Notes under the pieces: model-generated
Databases searched by the model: none
What the model was told of the DNA's origin: nothing
The model's input: the letters and a program-made list of their open reading frames with translations, nothing else
Program-made: the position numbers and the translations under genes
From: Actinomycetota bacterium
GTDB taxonomy: Bacteria; Actinomycetota; Thermoleophilia; Solirubrobacterales; 70-9
Reading direction: 5' to 3'
Length of the DNA: 25,158 nucleotides
Assembly: GCA_018268695.1 (NCBI GenBank)
Contig: JAFDWD010000140.1
Location: 1-25,158 of the forward strand
Part shown: piece after piece, positions 6,050-15,900 of the stretch
Position numbering within the stretch: the first letter of the stretch is position 1
Layout of the letters: each line of letters starts with the position of its first letter

Positions 6050-9000
6050 TCATCCTGACCGAGCCGGCGGCTCGAGGCTGACCCTCAGCACGTCCCGCAG
6101 CTCGTCGATCTCCTCCTCGGGGACACGGTCGGCGAGATAGTCGAGGAGGTCTCCTTGTCGCGGCTGGCCGAAGACCATCCGGTAGAGCGCCAGACTGCGT
6201 TTGAGGTCGGCGAGGCGCACCCGGTCCCGAGAGAGGGCCGGGGCGAGGACGTGGCGCTCGATCCGGGCACTGCCCGGCGCGAGCCAGTAGGGCTCCAGGT
6301 CCGAGGAGCCGGGATCGCGGGCCTCGACCCCGGCGACGAAGAGGCGGCCCCAGGGATCCGACGGCCTCTCGGCCAAGGTCTCGGGACCATGCCGCTCGGC
6401 AAGGTTCCGGCGCACCGCATGTCCCTTGTAGCGGTGGACCCGGCCCTCCCGCTGCTCCAGATCGACGGGATTGGAGGGAAGGTTCCAGTGGACCACCGCG
6501 TGACAGTAGGGGTGGAAGTCGAGGCCCTCCTGGCCGATCGAGGTCGACGCGAGGACGAACGGCCAGAACGGGCCGTTGAACGCGCCGCGGACATGCTCGG
6601 CGCGCTGTACCTGCTCCTCGCCTTCGCCCTTCTGATCCCCGAAGCGCATCGCGAACCGCATCCGCAACCGGTTCGGGACGAGCTCCACGGAGGCGCCGTC
6701 CACCCGCAGCTCGTCCACCGTGGTCGGCGAGGTCCGGACGCCGACCGCCTCGGCCATCACCTCGCCGATCTCCCTGGCGATCTCACCGGGGCCGGCTCCC
6801 GAGGAGAGCCCCTGGGTGTCGCGGAGCACGTGGGCGAACTCGTCGAGGACCGCCTGTAGGCATCCATGTAGGCAGTAGTCGAGCACCCGGTCCCAATAGG
6901 GCGACCGAGAGGAACGAAGTCCGCGAAGGACATCGGTCGCCTCCGGGGTGTTGAACAGGGTCCGCAGGCTCCACGCCACTCGGGCGGCGGCGATGCGTAC
7001 CTCGGGGTCTCGCTCGGCGCCCTCGTCGCCGGCGACGAGGGAGAGCGCGCGCAGGGGGGCGACGCCGGGACCGGCGATCGCGAGCCGGGCCAACACCTGC
7101 AGCAGGTCGGCGGGCGGCGAGCCCAGTGGGGGCGCGTCCTCGGCGACCTCGAGCGCCTGGGCGAAGTGATCGGCCCATGCGGACCCGTCGTCAGGCTCGT
7201 CGGCGTCAGCCCACTCGGCCGCCGTCTGCCCGTCCCGCAGCCAGTCGAGCGCGGCGCCGCCGTCACGCCTGACATCGAGGAGGATCGGCGCTGCCCAGTA
7301 CCAACGCTGGTCGGGCGGCCCGTCGGCCTCGGCCCTCGTACCGACGAGCTGACCGAGCGACGGGCGGAGGGCGTCCATCGCACGGGCGACGGCATCCTCG
7401 ATCGAGGTCCGGGACTCGCCCCCAAGGGACCTGACGTCGACAGCCTCGGCCAGGGTGAAGCTGGGATAGAGGAGGCCGAAAACGGGCATCCCCGAGAGCC
7501 GACCCTGTGAGCGGCGGAAATCGAGGAGGCCGCTACGTTTGCCACGGGCGTCCGAGTCGTTCGAGGCGATCCCGGCGGACAAGGCGGCCAGCCGCTCCGC
7601 CTCGTGGCTCAGCAGGGTGGCGATCGCCTTCGGCGCTACGGTCCAGGCGGAGAAGATCAGGCGCTTCGTCATCCACCGCGCCTCCGGGTCGGCGAACGGC
7701 CCGCCGAGCTCGTGGTAGGGCAGGGTCGGCGCCATCCAGAGGAGCCGCCACCAGCCGCGCTCGACGGTCTGCCCGGCGAGCGAGCGCAGGCGCGCATTCT
7801 GCGGATCCACGCCGCGGTACCCCCCGAGGTCATCGAACGGGAGGAACGACCCGCTCGCCTGCCGTAGGCTTACTTCGAGGGCAGCGCGCTCCTCCGGGTC
7901 CGCCTCGGCGTCGAGACCTTCCCGGAGCCTGCGCTTCAGCTGGTAGTCGTCCATCATGTTCAGCAGGTAGGGCGCAGACTTCCAATACTCGAGCGGGTCG
8001 CCGGCATCGAGGTTCTCGCTCACCTCGGCGGCGGCGACGTAGGCCTCGAGGTCGGCCGTCTCCGGGGCGAGGGCATGGAGCGCCTCCTCGACCAGCATCC
8101 CCTCCCGGTCCGGCGTCGCCCCGAGGCGCTCGGTCCGGCACATCACCCGCCGCAACAGCCGCTCGACCTCCGCTTTGAGAGCCGCCAGTCGCACGGCCGA
8201 CCCGGGGCCGAGCGCGAGCAGCTCGCCCCGCATCGACTCCAGAAGACGCACGAGGTCCGCCGTGCCACCGTCCTCCCCGAAGAGGAAGCGGGCGGTCTCC
8301 AGGAAGTCCCGGTAGTGATCCTCCTCGACTTCGCCTCCCTGCGTGTAGGCCTTGTAGGGGGTCGCCGAGAGCAGGAGGACCTTCGCCTCCGGCGAGCGGA
8401 AGAGCACGTCGGCCAACTCGCCCGCCTCCGAGCGCGAGCCGGTGACCGGGTCGGCGTGGAGCAGCTCGCGGAAGCGCTGGAACTCGTCGAGGATGATCAG
8501 GTCGGGCTCGAGCGCCTGGACGCATGTCTCCGCCAGCAGCCGCCGTAGATCACCGATCAGTCGGGCCTGGTCGCGGCGGACCTCCTCCGGGCGGTTGGAG
8601 CGCGAGCCCGCCCGGGCGAACGACGGCAGCAGCTCGTCCCAGCGCGACCGGAGCTCCTCGCCCGCCTCGGTCGCGAGGCGCCGCTGGAAGGTTCGCGCCA
8701 ACGTCTCGTCGATGTCGTCCTCCTCGTACAGGCAGTCGAGGCGGTACTCGAAGGATTCCCTGCCCGAGCCGCCGGCGAGCAGGTTCAGCGGCCGGGCGCC
8801 CGACAGCCCCCACGGCTCCTCCAACAGCATGTGGAGGAGGGCGCGCTCCTCGGCGATCCCGAGCGAGGAGCGAGGATCGAAGGAAGTGGTCGGCGTCAGC
8901 GAGACGAAGTTCAGCGGTCGACTGTCTAGTTCCCTGATCGTGCGGGGCAGTAGCGTGATCCTGGTGGGCTCAGCGAAGCCGTGGTCGCCCGCGATCCGCA

Positions 9001-9292
9001 GCCGGTTGGCGTTCTGGCGGGCGATCGCGAGGTTGGAGCAGATGTAGACGACATCGATCCGCCTGATCTCGTCGAGCCGCTCCCACAGGGTCTCAACCGC
9101 CCTCGCGATGACGCCCTTGGCCACCATCGTCTTGCCCAGGCCGACCTCGTCGGCGACCAGGAACCGTCTCACCGGATCGACGTCGCCGTAGAAGCGGTCG
9201 AAGACGTAGTCCACCGTCCGCTGCTGGAAATCGCGCAGGCCGGCGAGGACGGGCACCGGGTCCGGCGGCGACGTCGGGGTCGTCCGCGTCAT
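6050..9292 (-). CDS. Large SNF2-type superfamily 2 helicase of the five-gene operon
   Basis: A 1080-residue ATP-dependent DNA translocase/helicase, last gene of the operon. The N-terminal ATPase lobe has 'LRDFQQRTVDYV' (19-30), Walker A D-E-V-G-L-G-K-T (48-55), Walker B D-E-F-Q (269-272) and motif III S-A-T-P-Y-K (309-314). A long central region (about 330-890) without recognised motifs separates it from the C-terminal lobe, with 'LASTSIGQEGLDFHPYCHAV' and the Q-R-E-G-R-V-H-R-Y-K-G arginine-finger motif at about 905-960. The tail contains 'LYRMVFGQPRQGDLLDYLAD', a motif I associate with helicases found beside PLD-domain proteins in defence loci. The ATG at 9292 overlaps the upstream stop by 4 nt (ATGA), which implies translational coupling. 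DISARM's DrmD is also SNF2-like, but no DrmA or DrmB is here. The molecular role is inferred: moving along or remodelling invading DNA for the nucleases upstream. Confidence 0.88.
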   Translation of the reverse strand: MTRTTPTSPPDPVPVLAGLRDFQQRTVDYVFDRFYGDVDPVRRFLVADEVGLGKTMVAKGVIARAVETLWERLDEIRRIDVVYICSNLAIARQNANRLRIAGDHGFAEPTRITLLPRTIRELDSRPLNFVSLTPTTSFDPRSSLGIAEERALLHMLLEEPWGLSGARPLNLLAGGSGRESFEYRLDCLYEEDDIDETLARTFQRRLATEAGEELRSRWDELLPSFARAGSRSNRPEEVRRDQARLIGDLRRLLAETCVQALEPDLIILDEFQRFRELLHADPVTGSRSEAGELADVLFRSPEAKVLLLSATPYKAYTQGGEVEEDHYRDFLETARFLFGEDGGTADLVRLLESMRGELLALGPGSAVRLAALKAEVERLLRRVMCRTERLGATPDREGMLVEEALHALAPETADLEAYVAAAEVSENLDAGDPLEYWKSAPYLLNMMDDYQLKRRLREGLDAEADPEERAALEVSLRQASGSFLPFDDLGGYRGVDPQNARLRSLAGQTVERGWWRLLWMAPTLPYHELGGPFADPEARWMTKRLIFSAWTVAPKAIATLLSHEAERLAALSAGIASNDSDARGKRSGLLDFRRSQGRLSGMPVFGLLYPSFTLAEAVDVRSLGGESRTSIEDAVARAMDALRPSLGQLVGTRAEADGPPDQRWYWAAPILLDVRRDGGAALDWLRDGQTAAEWADADEPDDGSAWADHFAQALEVAEDAPPLGSPPADLLQVLARLAIAGPGVAPLRALSLVAGDEGAERDPEVRIAAARVAWSLRTLFNTPEATDVLRGLRSSRSPYWDRVLDYCLHGCLQAVLDEFAHVLRDTQGLSSGAGPGEIAREIGEVMAEAVGVRTSPTTVDELRVDGASVELVPNRLRMRFAMRFGDQKGEGEEQVQRAEHVRGAFNGPFWPFVLASTSIGQEGLDFHPYCHAVVHWNLPSNPVDLEQREGRVHRYKGHAVRRNLAERHGPETLAERPSDPWGRLFVAGVEARDPGSSDLEPYWLAPGSARIERHVLAPALSRDRVRLADLKRSLALYRMVFGQPRQGDLLDYLADRVPEEEIDELRDVLRVSLEPPARSG

Positions 9293-11139
9293 CTTCCTGC
9301 CAGTGCCTCGCGAGCCCGCGTGACCGTCGCGAACAGCGCCATGAAGTCACGGGGCAGAAGGTCGGCCCCGTCCTCGCCCAGGTCCTCGAGGAGGCGCCCA
9401 ACCCGGTCGATCCGCGTCGGATCGCGATGCAGGGTGCGGACCAGCGCCTCCAGCAGGGTCGGTCCCGCGCCGAGGCCCAGCCAGCCGCCGTCGGTCTCCT
9501 CCTCGGATGGCCCACCCACGAGCCAGGCGGCCTCCTCGGCCTCGTCGTCGCCGCCAAGCAGGAACAGGAGATAGCGCATGACGCGCTCCGGATCGGAGAG
9601 GACCGAGGTGACCACCGCGCGGGTCCGGTCGCTCGGCAGGCCGCTCACCGGGAGCACCATCGCCACCTCGCGCGTCAGGCCGAGCGGCCTGAACTCCAGC
9701 CCGATGCAGATGAAACCGGTCAGCTGGGCCAATTCGAGTCCTCCCCAGAGGATCGGAGCCCGGTCCGACAGCGCGACCGCCCTGTGGTCCCCCAGGGTCG
9801 CGGGCCAGACCGAGATCTCGACCCCGGCCGGGGCCTGCGGGAGGTCTCCCTCCGACTCCAGCTCCAGCACCCAGACCGCGCCCGATTCGGAGGATGCCCG
9901 GAGAGCGAGGGGCAGTGACCCGATCTTCCGGGCCAGCTCGTCCAGCTCCCGTTCGATCCGCGACCGCTCGGGGTCCGGGGCCAGGGCGGGATCGTGGAAG
10001 TAGTCGACCAACAGCGTCCCGAGACCGTCCTTGTCGGACCCGAGGATCCGATCGACTCCGAGCCGGCTCTTCGGCCCTTCCAGCTCGACGACGAACTCAA
10101 CGTTCTCGCCGAAGGCGGCGGCGGTCGCGTTGGCCGACCCGGTCCAGGCGCGCGCCTTCCAGCCCGCGTCGGCGACGAAGAGCTTCGCGTGCAGGCCGGC
10201 CAGCCCGTCCTCGCGGCTCGCAGGGGCTGCCGCCTCGTCGTCGCCGGGTTCGGGCTCCGCGCCGGTGGCCGGGTCGAGGATGGCGATCCTCCCGACCGAC
10301 TCCCGCAGACGCTCCGGCAGTGCCGCCAGTTCGTCGGGACGCGCCACCAGGAGATCGTCCGCGCCCAGCCCGAGTTCGTCGAGGAAGCCGGAGCCGAGGA
10401 ACGGGGAGATCACCAGCCAGCGGTCGCGGCGACCGTCGAAGACCTCTGCCGCACCCGTGCGGTCGAACCCCAGTGGCCAGAACCTGCAGGCCTCGACCCC
10501 GTCCGGCAACTCGAACTGTAGGCGGCCCGCCTCCTCCGCCATCCGCTCGAGCGTCTCCCGACGACCGGTGTCGAGTGGGTTCGTCGCCCCCACGCCTAGC
10601 CCGATCAGATCGGTCACGAACGAGCCGACCCGGCGCGGCCCGCGAGCGGCCCGGACGGGCCGCTCGCCGAGTACCGCATCGAGTCGCAACATCGTGTCCC
10701 ATGAGCGGTCGAAGGTGAGGTTGCGGCTGAGGACGAGCAGCCGGTAGCGGACCTCGTCGGTCTCCTCGGCGTCGAAGCGGAGCAGCCAGAACTTTGGATG
10801 GAAGACCCCGGCGTCGCCGACGCCGACCCCGTGCACGACCGGCTCGAGGAAGGACAGCAGGCCGTGGCCGCGAGGCCGGGCGATCGCACCGGCCTGCGAG
10901 AGGACGGTGAACCTTTCCGCGTGGCGCTGGAGGGCGTCGAGCAGGGCGACGGGGTCGACCGCCCCCGCCGACGCGCCGTCCTCGCCACCGGACCAGGCGT
11001 CGAAGGTGAGCGCGAGCGGCAGCGAGAGGAGCGCCTGGAGGTCGAGTGAGTAGGTCGTGATCAGCGCGTGGTCGAGCGCGAAGCCCGGATCCGGACGGAC
11101 CGCGTCGACCAGCAGCCGGCGATCTTCGGGGCCGAGCAT
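9289..11139 (-). CDS. Phospholipase D-like protein with two HKD motifs
   Basis: A 616-residue protein of the PLD superfamily, whose bacterial members include DNA-cleaving nucleases. The first half-site is H114-x-K116 ('GVFHPKFWLLRFD') with S138-x-N140 ('VLSRNLT'); the second is H317-x-K319 ('GLHAKLFVADAG') with S335-x-N337 ('AWTGSANAT'). Both are intact, so a complete active site can form within one chain. No signal peptide or membrane segment is seen, which favours a cytoplasmic nuclease over a lipase. The C-terminal 250 residues have no motif I recognise. The ATG at 11139 overlaps the upstream stop by one base (TGATG). DISARM DrmC and Dpd DpdK are also PLD proteins, but the surrounding genes differ. 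DNA cleavage is inferred from the family and context. Confidence 0.85.
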   Translation of the reverse strand: MLGPEDRRLLVDAVRPDPGFALDHALITTYSLDLQALLSLPLALTFDAWSGGEDGASAGAVDPVALLDALQRHAERFTVLSQAGAIARPRGHGLLSFLEPVVHGVGVGDAGVFHPKFWLLRFDAEETDEVRYRLLVLSRNLTFDRSWDTMLRLDAVLGERPVRAARGPRRVGSFVTDLIGLGVGATNPLDTGRRETLERMAEEAGRLQFELPDGVEACRFWPLGFDRTGAAEVFDGRRDRWLVISPFLGSGFLDELGLGADDLLVARPDELAALPERLRESVGRIAILDPATGAEPEPGDDEAAAPASREDGLAGLHAKLFVADAGWKARAWTGSANATAAAFGENVEFVVELEGPKSRLGVDRILGSDKDGLGTLLVDYFHDPALAPDPERSRIERELDELARKIGSLPLALRASSESGAVWVLELESEGDLPQAPAGVEISVWPATLGDHRAVALSDRAPILWGGLELAQLTGFICIGLEFRPLGLTREVAMVLPVSGLPSDRTRAVVTSVLSDPERVMRYLLFLLGGDDEAEEAAWLVGGPSEEETDGGWLGLGAGPTLLEALVRTLHRDPTRIDRVGRLLEDLGEDGADLLPRDFMALFATVTRAREALAGR

Positions 11140-12320
11140 CAGGGCGCCGCCTGGGGATCGGCGGACCCGAAGGCGACGGCAAGGTCGTCGAGGAGCACCT
11201 CCGCCCGAGGCCAGCGGAACAGGAGCGGGTCCGAGCCTGACGACCCGTTCCAGGCGTCCAGGGCCGAGGCGTTGTCGATCCGGGCGAGGCGACCCTTCAA
11301 CGCGCGCTCGCGATCACCGATCAGCGTCCGCGCCCTCGGGTCGGCGGCCAGCGCCGCCGGATCGCCTTCGAGCACCAGGTCGAACCATTCGTCGGCGAAG
11401 GCATGGGCGCGCGGCCGGAGGCGCGGATTGCCGAGCCGGACGATCTCCCAAAACCGGCGTCGGTCCGCGTCCCAGGCCCCGAGGTCGCGACGACGAGGCA
11501 CCGTTGCCGCCGCCCACGATCCGAAGAGGCGCCCGTATTCGGCGATCAGCTCCTCGTCCTCGCGCTTCTCGGCGAGCATCAGGTTGTAGAGCAGTTGGGC
11601 GCCGAAGATCAGCTCCGAGAAGACGCGCGCATGGTCCAGTTGCTCACGCACCGCGGGGCCGGCGCCGGCGAGGATCGCCTCGTCGATCTGCCAGGGGGCG
11701 TCGGCGCGGACCGGCCCCTCGTCGGCGCGCAATGCGAGGACGGACAGGAGCGTGTCCGGGCAATGCGTGGTGATCATGTCGCGGAGGAACTCGGCCTCGG
11801 CGAGGGTCAGCGCGAGGTCCGCCTGGCGGGGGAAGGCGGGGGGAGCCTCGGGCAGCTCGCCGTGCCAGACCGTGAGGGCGACCCTTTCGAGGGCACGGTG
11901 GTAGCCCCGCAGGGAGACCCGCGCGGTGCGGATGCCCCAGCGCTCAAGCCCCTGCCAATAGATGACGCTCGGCAGCCGCTGCAGACGCTCACGAGCCTCT
12001 TTGCCGATCACCCCATGCGTGTCCCCGGAATCCAGCAAGGCCTGGATCAAACGTACCTCGTCCCGACGCGCCTTCGCCGCCGCGGAGTCAACGGGTGCCT
12101 TGCGCTCCAGCCCACGGTAGATCCAGGGGACGAACAGGAAGTAGCGGGCGCGGGTCTGGATCGTGCTCGTCCCCGGGAAGAGGAGCTCGGCGAACGCATC
12201 ACGGATGGCACCGATCCCGATCTCGTCCAAGGTCCCGGGCTCGTCGAGCAGGCGGATCAGGTCGAGGGTCCGTTTGCGCTCGGCCTCCGAGTAGGCGAGC
12301 CAGGTGAGTGAACTACTCAC
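11139..12320 (-). CDS. DUF6361-family protein
   Basis: A 393-residue protein of unknown function. The GTG start at 12320 is chosen because it overlaps the upstream stop (GTGA) and gives the family's usual beginning, 'SLTWLAYSEAERKRTLDLIR'. The conserved block 'DEIGIGAIRDAFAELLFPGT' followed by 'STIQTRARYFLFVPWIYR' (33-69) identifies the family. The rest is mostly alpha-helical by composition and rich in Arg, Leu and Glu, with no catalytic motif I can name and no membrane segment. DUF6361 genes are, from memory, often next to PLD-domain and helicase genes, as here. A structural, adaptor or sensor role in a defence complex is a guess from context. Confidence 0.8.
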   Translation of the reverse strand: MSSSLTWLAYSEAERKRTLDLIRLLDEPGTLDEIGIGAIRDAFAELLFPGTSTIQTRARYFLFVPWIYRGLERKAPVDSAAAKARRDEVRLIQALLDSGDTHGVIGKEARERLQRLPSVIYWQGLERWGIRTARVSLRGYHRALERVALTVWHGELPEAPPAFPRQADLALTLAEAEFLRDMITTHCPDTLLSVLALRADEGPVRADAPWQIDEAILAGAGPAVREQLDHARVFSELIFGAQLLYNLMLAEKREDEELIAEYGRLFGSWAAATVPRRRDLGAWDADRRRFWEIVRLGNPRLRPRAHAFADEWFDLVLEGDPAALAADPRARTLIGDRERALKGRLARIDNASALDAWNGSSGSDPLLFRWPRAEVLLDDLAVAFGSADPQAAP

Positions 12321-12979
12321 CCCTGACCGTCGACCTTGAGGACGAGGCAGTCGCGCCGCAGGACCGCCGGATCCTCGCACCAGCCGGATGCCGCCAGCGC
12401 CAACCCCAACACCGAGATGGCGGCGCCGGCCTCCGGCGCGGGCAGGTCGGTGGTCATGGTGCCCAGTCGACTGCGGCGCGCGAATTCGGTTGCGGCGATC
12501 GTCGCGTCGCGCACATCGACGTCCAGGCTTCCGGAGATTCCGGGGCCGGTCTTCCCGGCGCCGGAGATGAACGCCTCCCAGAGAAAGAGCCCGGCGCCCG
12601 CCTCATCGAACCGCGCCCAGTCCAGATGGCATGACGCTCCGGGAGCATGCCGTCGGAGGCCCTCCACGATCCAGGGAAGTTGGACGAGTCCCGTCGCGAG
12701 CACGGCCGCCCCGGCGCCCGCGGACCAGGGGTGCCTTCCCTCCCCCGGGCGCGCCCGTCCGAGATCCTTGGACTGCAACGGGTACGGAAGCCACAGCGGG
12801 CACTCGAAGCCGAGGGCGACGGGTCGGCGCCCCAGGTCCCCCGCGACTGCCGAGACCAGATCGTCGATGCCCTTGCCGTTCTGCGAGCGACGCCGCTCGT
12901 CGGGGTCGACGCGAGCCCAGCCGAACCGATTGCCGCTGACGGAGCCGATGTCCGCGCAGAAGACGATGAGATCTTTCAT
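12317..12979 (-). CDS. Small RNase H-fold candidate (DUF429-like), unknown
   Basis: A 220-residue protein I cannot place with certainty. The N-terminus 'VFCADIGSVSGNRFGWARVD' looks like the first strand pair of an RNase H-type fold with a leading Asp (D10). Further conserved-looking acidic positions follow in suitable order: E59 in 'VALGFECPLWLPYP', E135 in 'LFLWEAFISG', and D153/D155/D158 in 'SLDVDVRDATIAA'. DUF429 and related predicted nucleases show this general pattern. The start ATG at 12979 overlaps the upstream stop by 4 nt (ATGA), and its own stop overlaps the DUF6361 start by 4 nt, so it is a fixed member of the operon. If the fold is right it may be a nuclease or a catalytically dead binding subunit. 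No signal peptide is seen. Confidence 0.7.
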   Translation of the reverse strand: MKDLIVFCADIGSVSGNRFGWARVDPDERRRSQNGKGIDDLVSAVAGDLGRRPVALGFECPLWLPYPLQSKDLGRARPGEGRHPWSAGAGAAVLATGLVQLPWIVEGLRRHAPGASCHLDWARFDEAGAGLFLWEAFISGAGKTGPGISGSLDVDVRDATIAATEFARRSRLGTMTTDLPAPEAGAAISVLGLALAASGWCEDPAVLRRDCLVLKVDGQG

Positions 12980-15900
12980 GCGCTCGTCCGATCGGCAGTC
13001 TCGGCGAAGCTACAGAGCGCGTTCACCAGCCTCATCTGCTCGATCGAGTTGGCGCGGATATCGAGCAGGCGGGGACTGCAGACGAGGACCGAGAGGCAAC
13101 GTGCGCGACTGATCGCGACGTTGAAGCGATTGCGGCTGAAGAGGAACTCGACGTTGCGTGGGACATCGTCCCCGCTCGAGGTGGCCATCGAGTAGAAGGC
13201 GATCTGGGCCTGCTGGCCCTGGAGCTTGTCGACGGTGCCGACCCGCACGCCGGCGGGCAGGCGCTCCTCGAGGCAGCGGACCTGCGCGTTGAAAGGCGTG
13301 AGGACGAGTATGTCGGCGGGGCCGAGGGCATGTTCCTCACCGTCGTGGTCGACGTAACGGGCACCGCCCCCGAGGAGCTCCCCGATCGCAGCGCCGATCG
13401 CCTCGGCCTCCTCCGGCGCCGACTGCGAATGCCCGTCGTGGTCGACCTCGAGCCAACGGAGTCCCGTCCCCGACAGCGCACCCTCGCCGACGATCCGCTG
13501 GCGCTCCCGCCCCGGCGCGGACGCCAGCCTCCCGTCGTACATCAGCTCGGAGACGAAGGCCGCCACGTCCGGATGCATACGCCAGGTCTCGGCGAGGAAG
13601 ACGCCGCGATCTGCCTCGACGGTCTGCCGTTCGCCGAGAAGATGCTCCAGCACCGAGAGGGCGGAACCGGGCGGATGGGCGGCCTGCGAGACCTGCGGCA
13701 ACTGCTGAGGATCGCCGAGCAGGATCACGTTGCGCGCGGCGGTGGCCAGGGCGAGGGCATCCGCCAGGGAGACCTGCCCCGCCTCGTCGATCACCAGGTA
13801 GTCGAGCCGGGCGGTGTCCTCCCGGCAGTAGTGCCAGGAGGTCCCGGCGGTGAGGCGGACGCCTGGATCGTTCAGCGCGGCGTTGTCGTCGATCGACTCG
13901 ATCAGCCCGTGGGGGGACTCGAACTCGGACTCGGGGTTGCCGTCCGAGCACTTCTTCCGCCCGGTGAACTCGAAGTCTCTTTCGCAGGCTACCCGCTCGA
14001 TTTCGGCGAGCATGTTGTGGATCACCTTGTGGCTGCTCGAGGTCACGCCGACCCGGTTGCTGGCCTCAAGCAGGTCGACTATCACCCGCGCGCCCGAGTA
14101 CGTCTTGCCCGACCCTGGCGGGCCTTGGACGAACAGGTAGCTGTGGTCGAGAGCGGCCGCGACCTCGGTGAGCTCGTGCCCGTGAAGTGCCGGGAGCTCG
14201 CGGCGCAGGATCTTCTGGGCTGCCGCGTAGGTGTCGCGGTCGCCGGCGAGGATGGCTTGCGCCAGGCGGGCGAGCGCCCGCTGCTGCTCCAGCGTCCCGT
14301 ACGGCCCCGGCGGGATCAGCGCCTCCGGGAGCGGCCGTTTCTGCAGTTTCGGGCCACGCTTCAGATCCAGCCAACCCGCTTCGACATCGATGTCGATGAT
14401 CGATCCCGGATTGCCGCCGTCGCGTTGATCGAGAACCGCGGAACCGGCCCGCAGCTTCGTCTCCTGGAGAGGAAAGAGAAGCCGTTCGACGATCGACCTC
14501 GCGTCCTTGCGTGGCGGGGTCGCCCGGTCGGGCACGAGCCTCCCGATGCATTCGGGGTCGCCGACCAGCGCATCCGGTTCCGCCTCCATCCGGCTGAACA
14601 TCGACCAGTAGACGGGGCGCGACTCGCGGTGGTGGTACTCGACCAGCTGGGCGATCAACCAGCGTCCCTGCTGCTCGGCGTCGCGGTCGCCCGTCACCTC
14701 GGGCACGCCGTCGAGGAGTTCGGTCAGGAGCTGCTCGTTCTCGGCGAGTTCGGCGAGTTTCCCCTCGCTCAACGGCTTTCGCTCGGCGGTCTCGAACCAT
14801 TCCGGCGCATCCTCGCCCTCGGCGGCGAGGCGTGCGGCCAGTTCCGCCCGCAGCGTCAGCAGCCAGTCGCTAAGCAACAGGGTCGAGACGCAGTCGTCCT
14901 CGTTGTAGGCGGCGATCGCCTCGAGGATCGTAGGGTCCCCCTCGTCCAGCCAACGCTCGAACTCGATCACCGAGTCGCCGCCGTCGGTCACGGCAGTGTC
15001 CCGCTGCTCCATGTAGAAGGCCTCGACCTTCTTGATCGAATAGCTCGGCTGGGAGATCAGCAGGCCCTCGCGGACCACCTTGTAGAGGTCGACGAACACC
15101 TCGCCGCGGAGCAGGTCGTCGAGCTCCTCCTCGCGGGTGCCGTGGGCGCCGACCAGCCGCTTCAGGGCGGTCACCTCGTAGTGGTTGTAGTGGTAGATGT
15201 GGAGGTCGGGATGGAGCAGGCGGCGCTCGGTCATCGCGTCGAGGAAGCGCTCCAGCGCCTCTCGCTCCTCCACCCGGTCGCGCCCCCACAGCGCCTCGAA
15301 TCGCGGCCCCTGGTCGCCGTTCGTGACGTAGCCGAACAGGTACTCGAGGCCGCCGTCGTCGAACAGGGGGTCGCCCTCCATGTCGAAGAAGACGTCGCCC
15401 GCCGAGGGCACGGGAAGGCGCGCGAACCCTTTGCCCTCGACCGCATCCCTGAATTCGAAGCCGAGCCTCCCGGTGTCCCGGTGGCCGAGTTGGAGCGCGG
15501 CCTGGCGATTCAGCCGACGGAGCACGCCGGGTTCGATGCCCCTGACCGCCGGCGGGTGATCGGCGAGCGCGGCGAGGGTCGTGACGCCGGCGCCGGCGAG
15601 CCGCTCGCGCTGAGCGCGCGTGATGTTGGCGACGAGGCTGAGGTGATCGTCCGCCTCGCGGCGCCCGTCGCAGGCGGACCGCCAGCGGCAGATCGAGCAA
15701 TGGGCGACGGGCTCGGGGTAGGTGCCGGTCACCCCCTCGGCAAGGTCGGCGAGAAACGACCCGCGGACGTGGCGGAAGTAGGCCGAGAACTCGACGAGCC
15801 GGAAGGGGTGCCGGGTCCCGTCGCCGAGGACGACGTGGATGAGCTCCGGCTCGAGGCGCTGCGTCGCGGCGACCAGCTCACTGTAGAAGCAGAGCTGCAG

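Noticed and set aside
5682..6053. A 123-residue minus-strand gene starting in an ATGA overlap with the helicase stop
   Set aside because: The first half is dominated by Arg, Ser and Pro and mirrors the opposite frame; third-position GC is low; no family match. The ATGA overlap alone is not enough.
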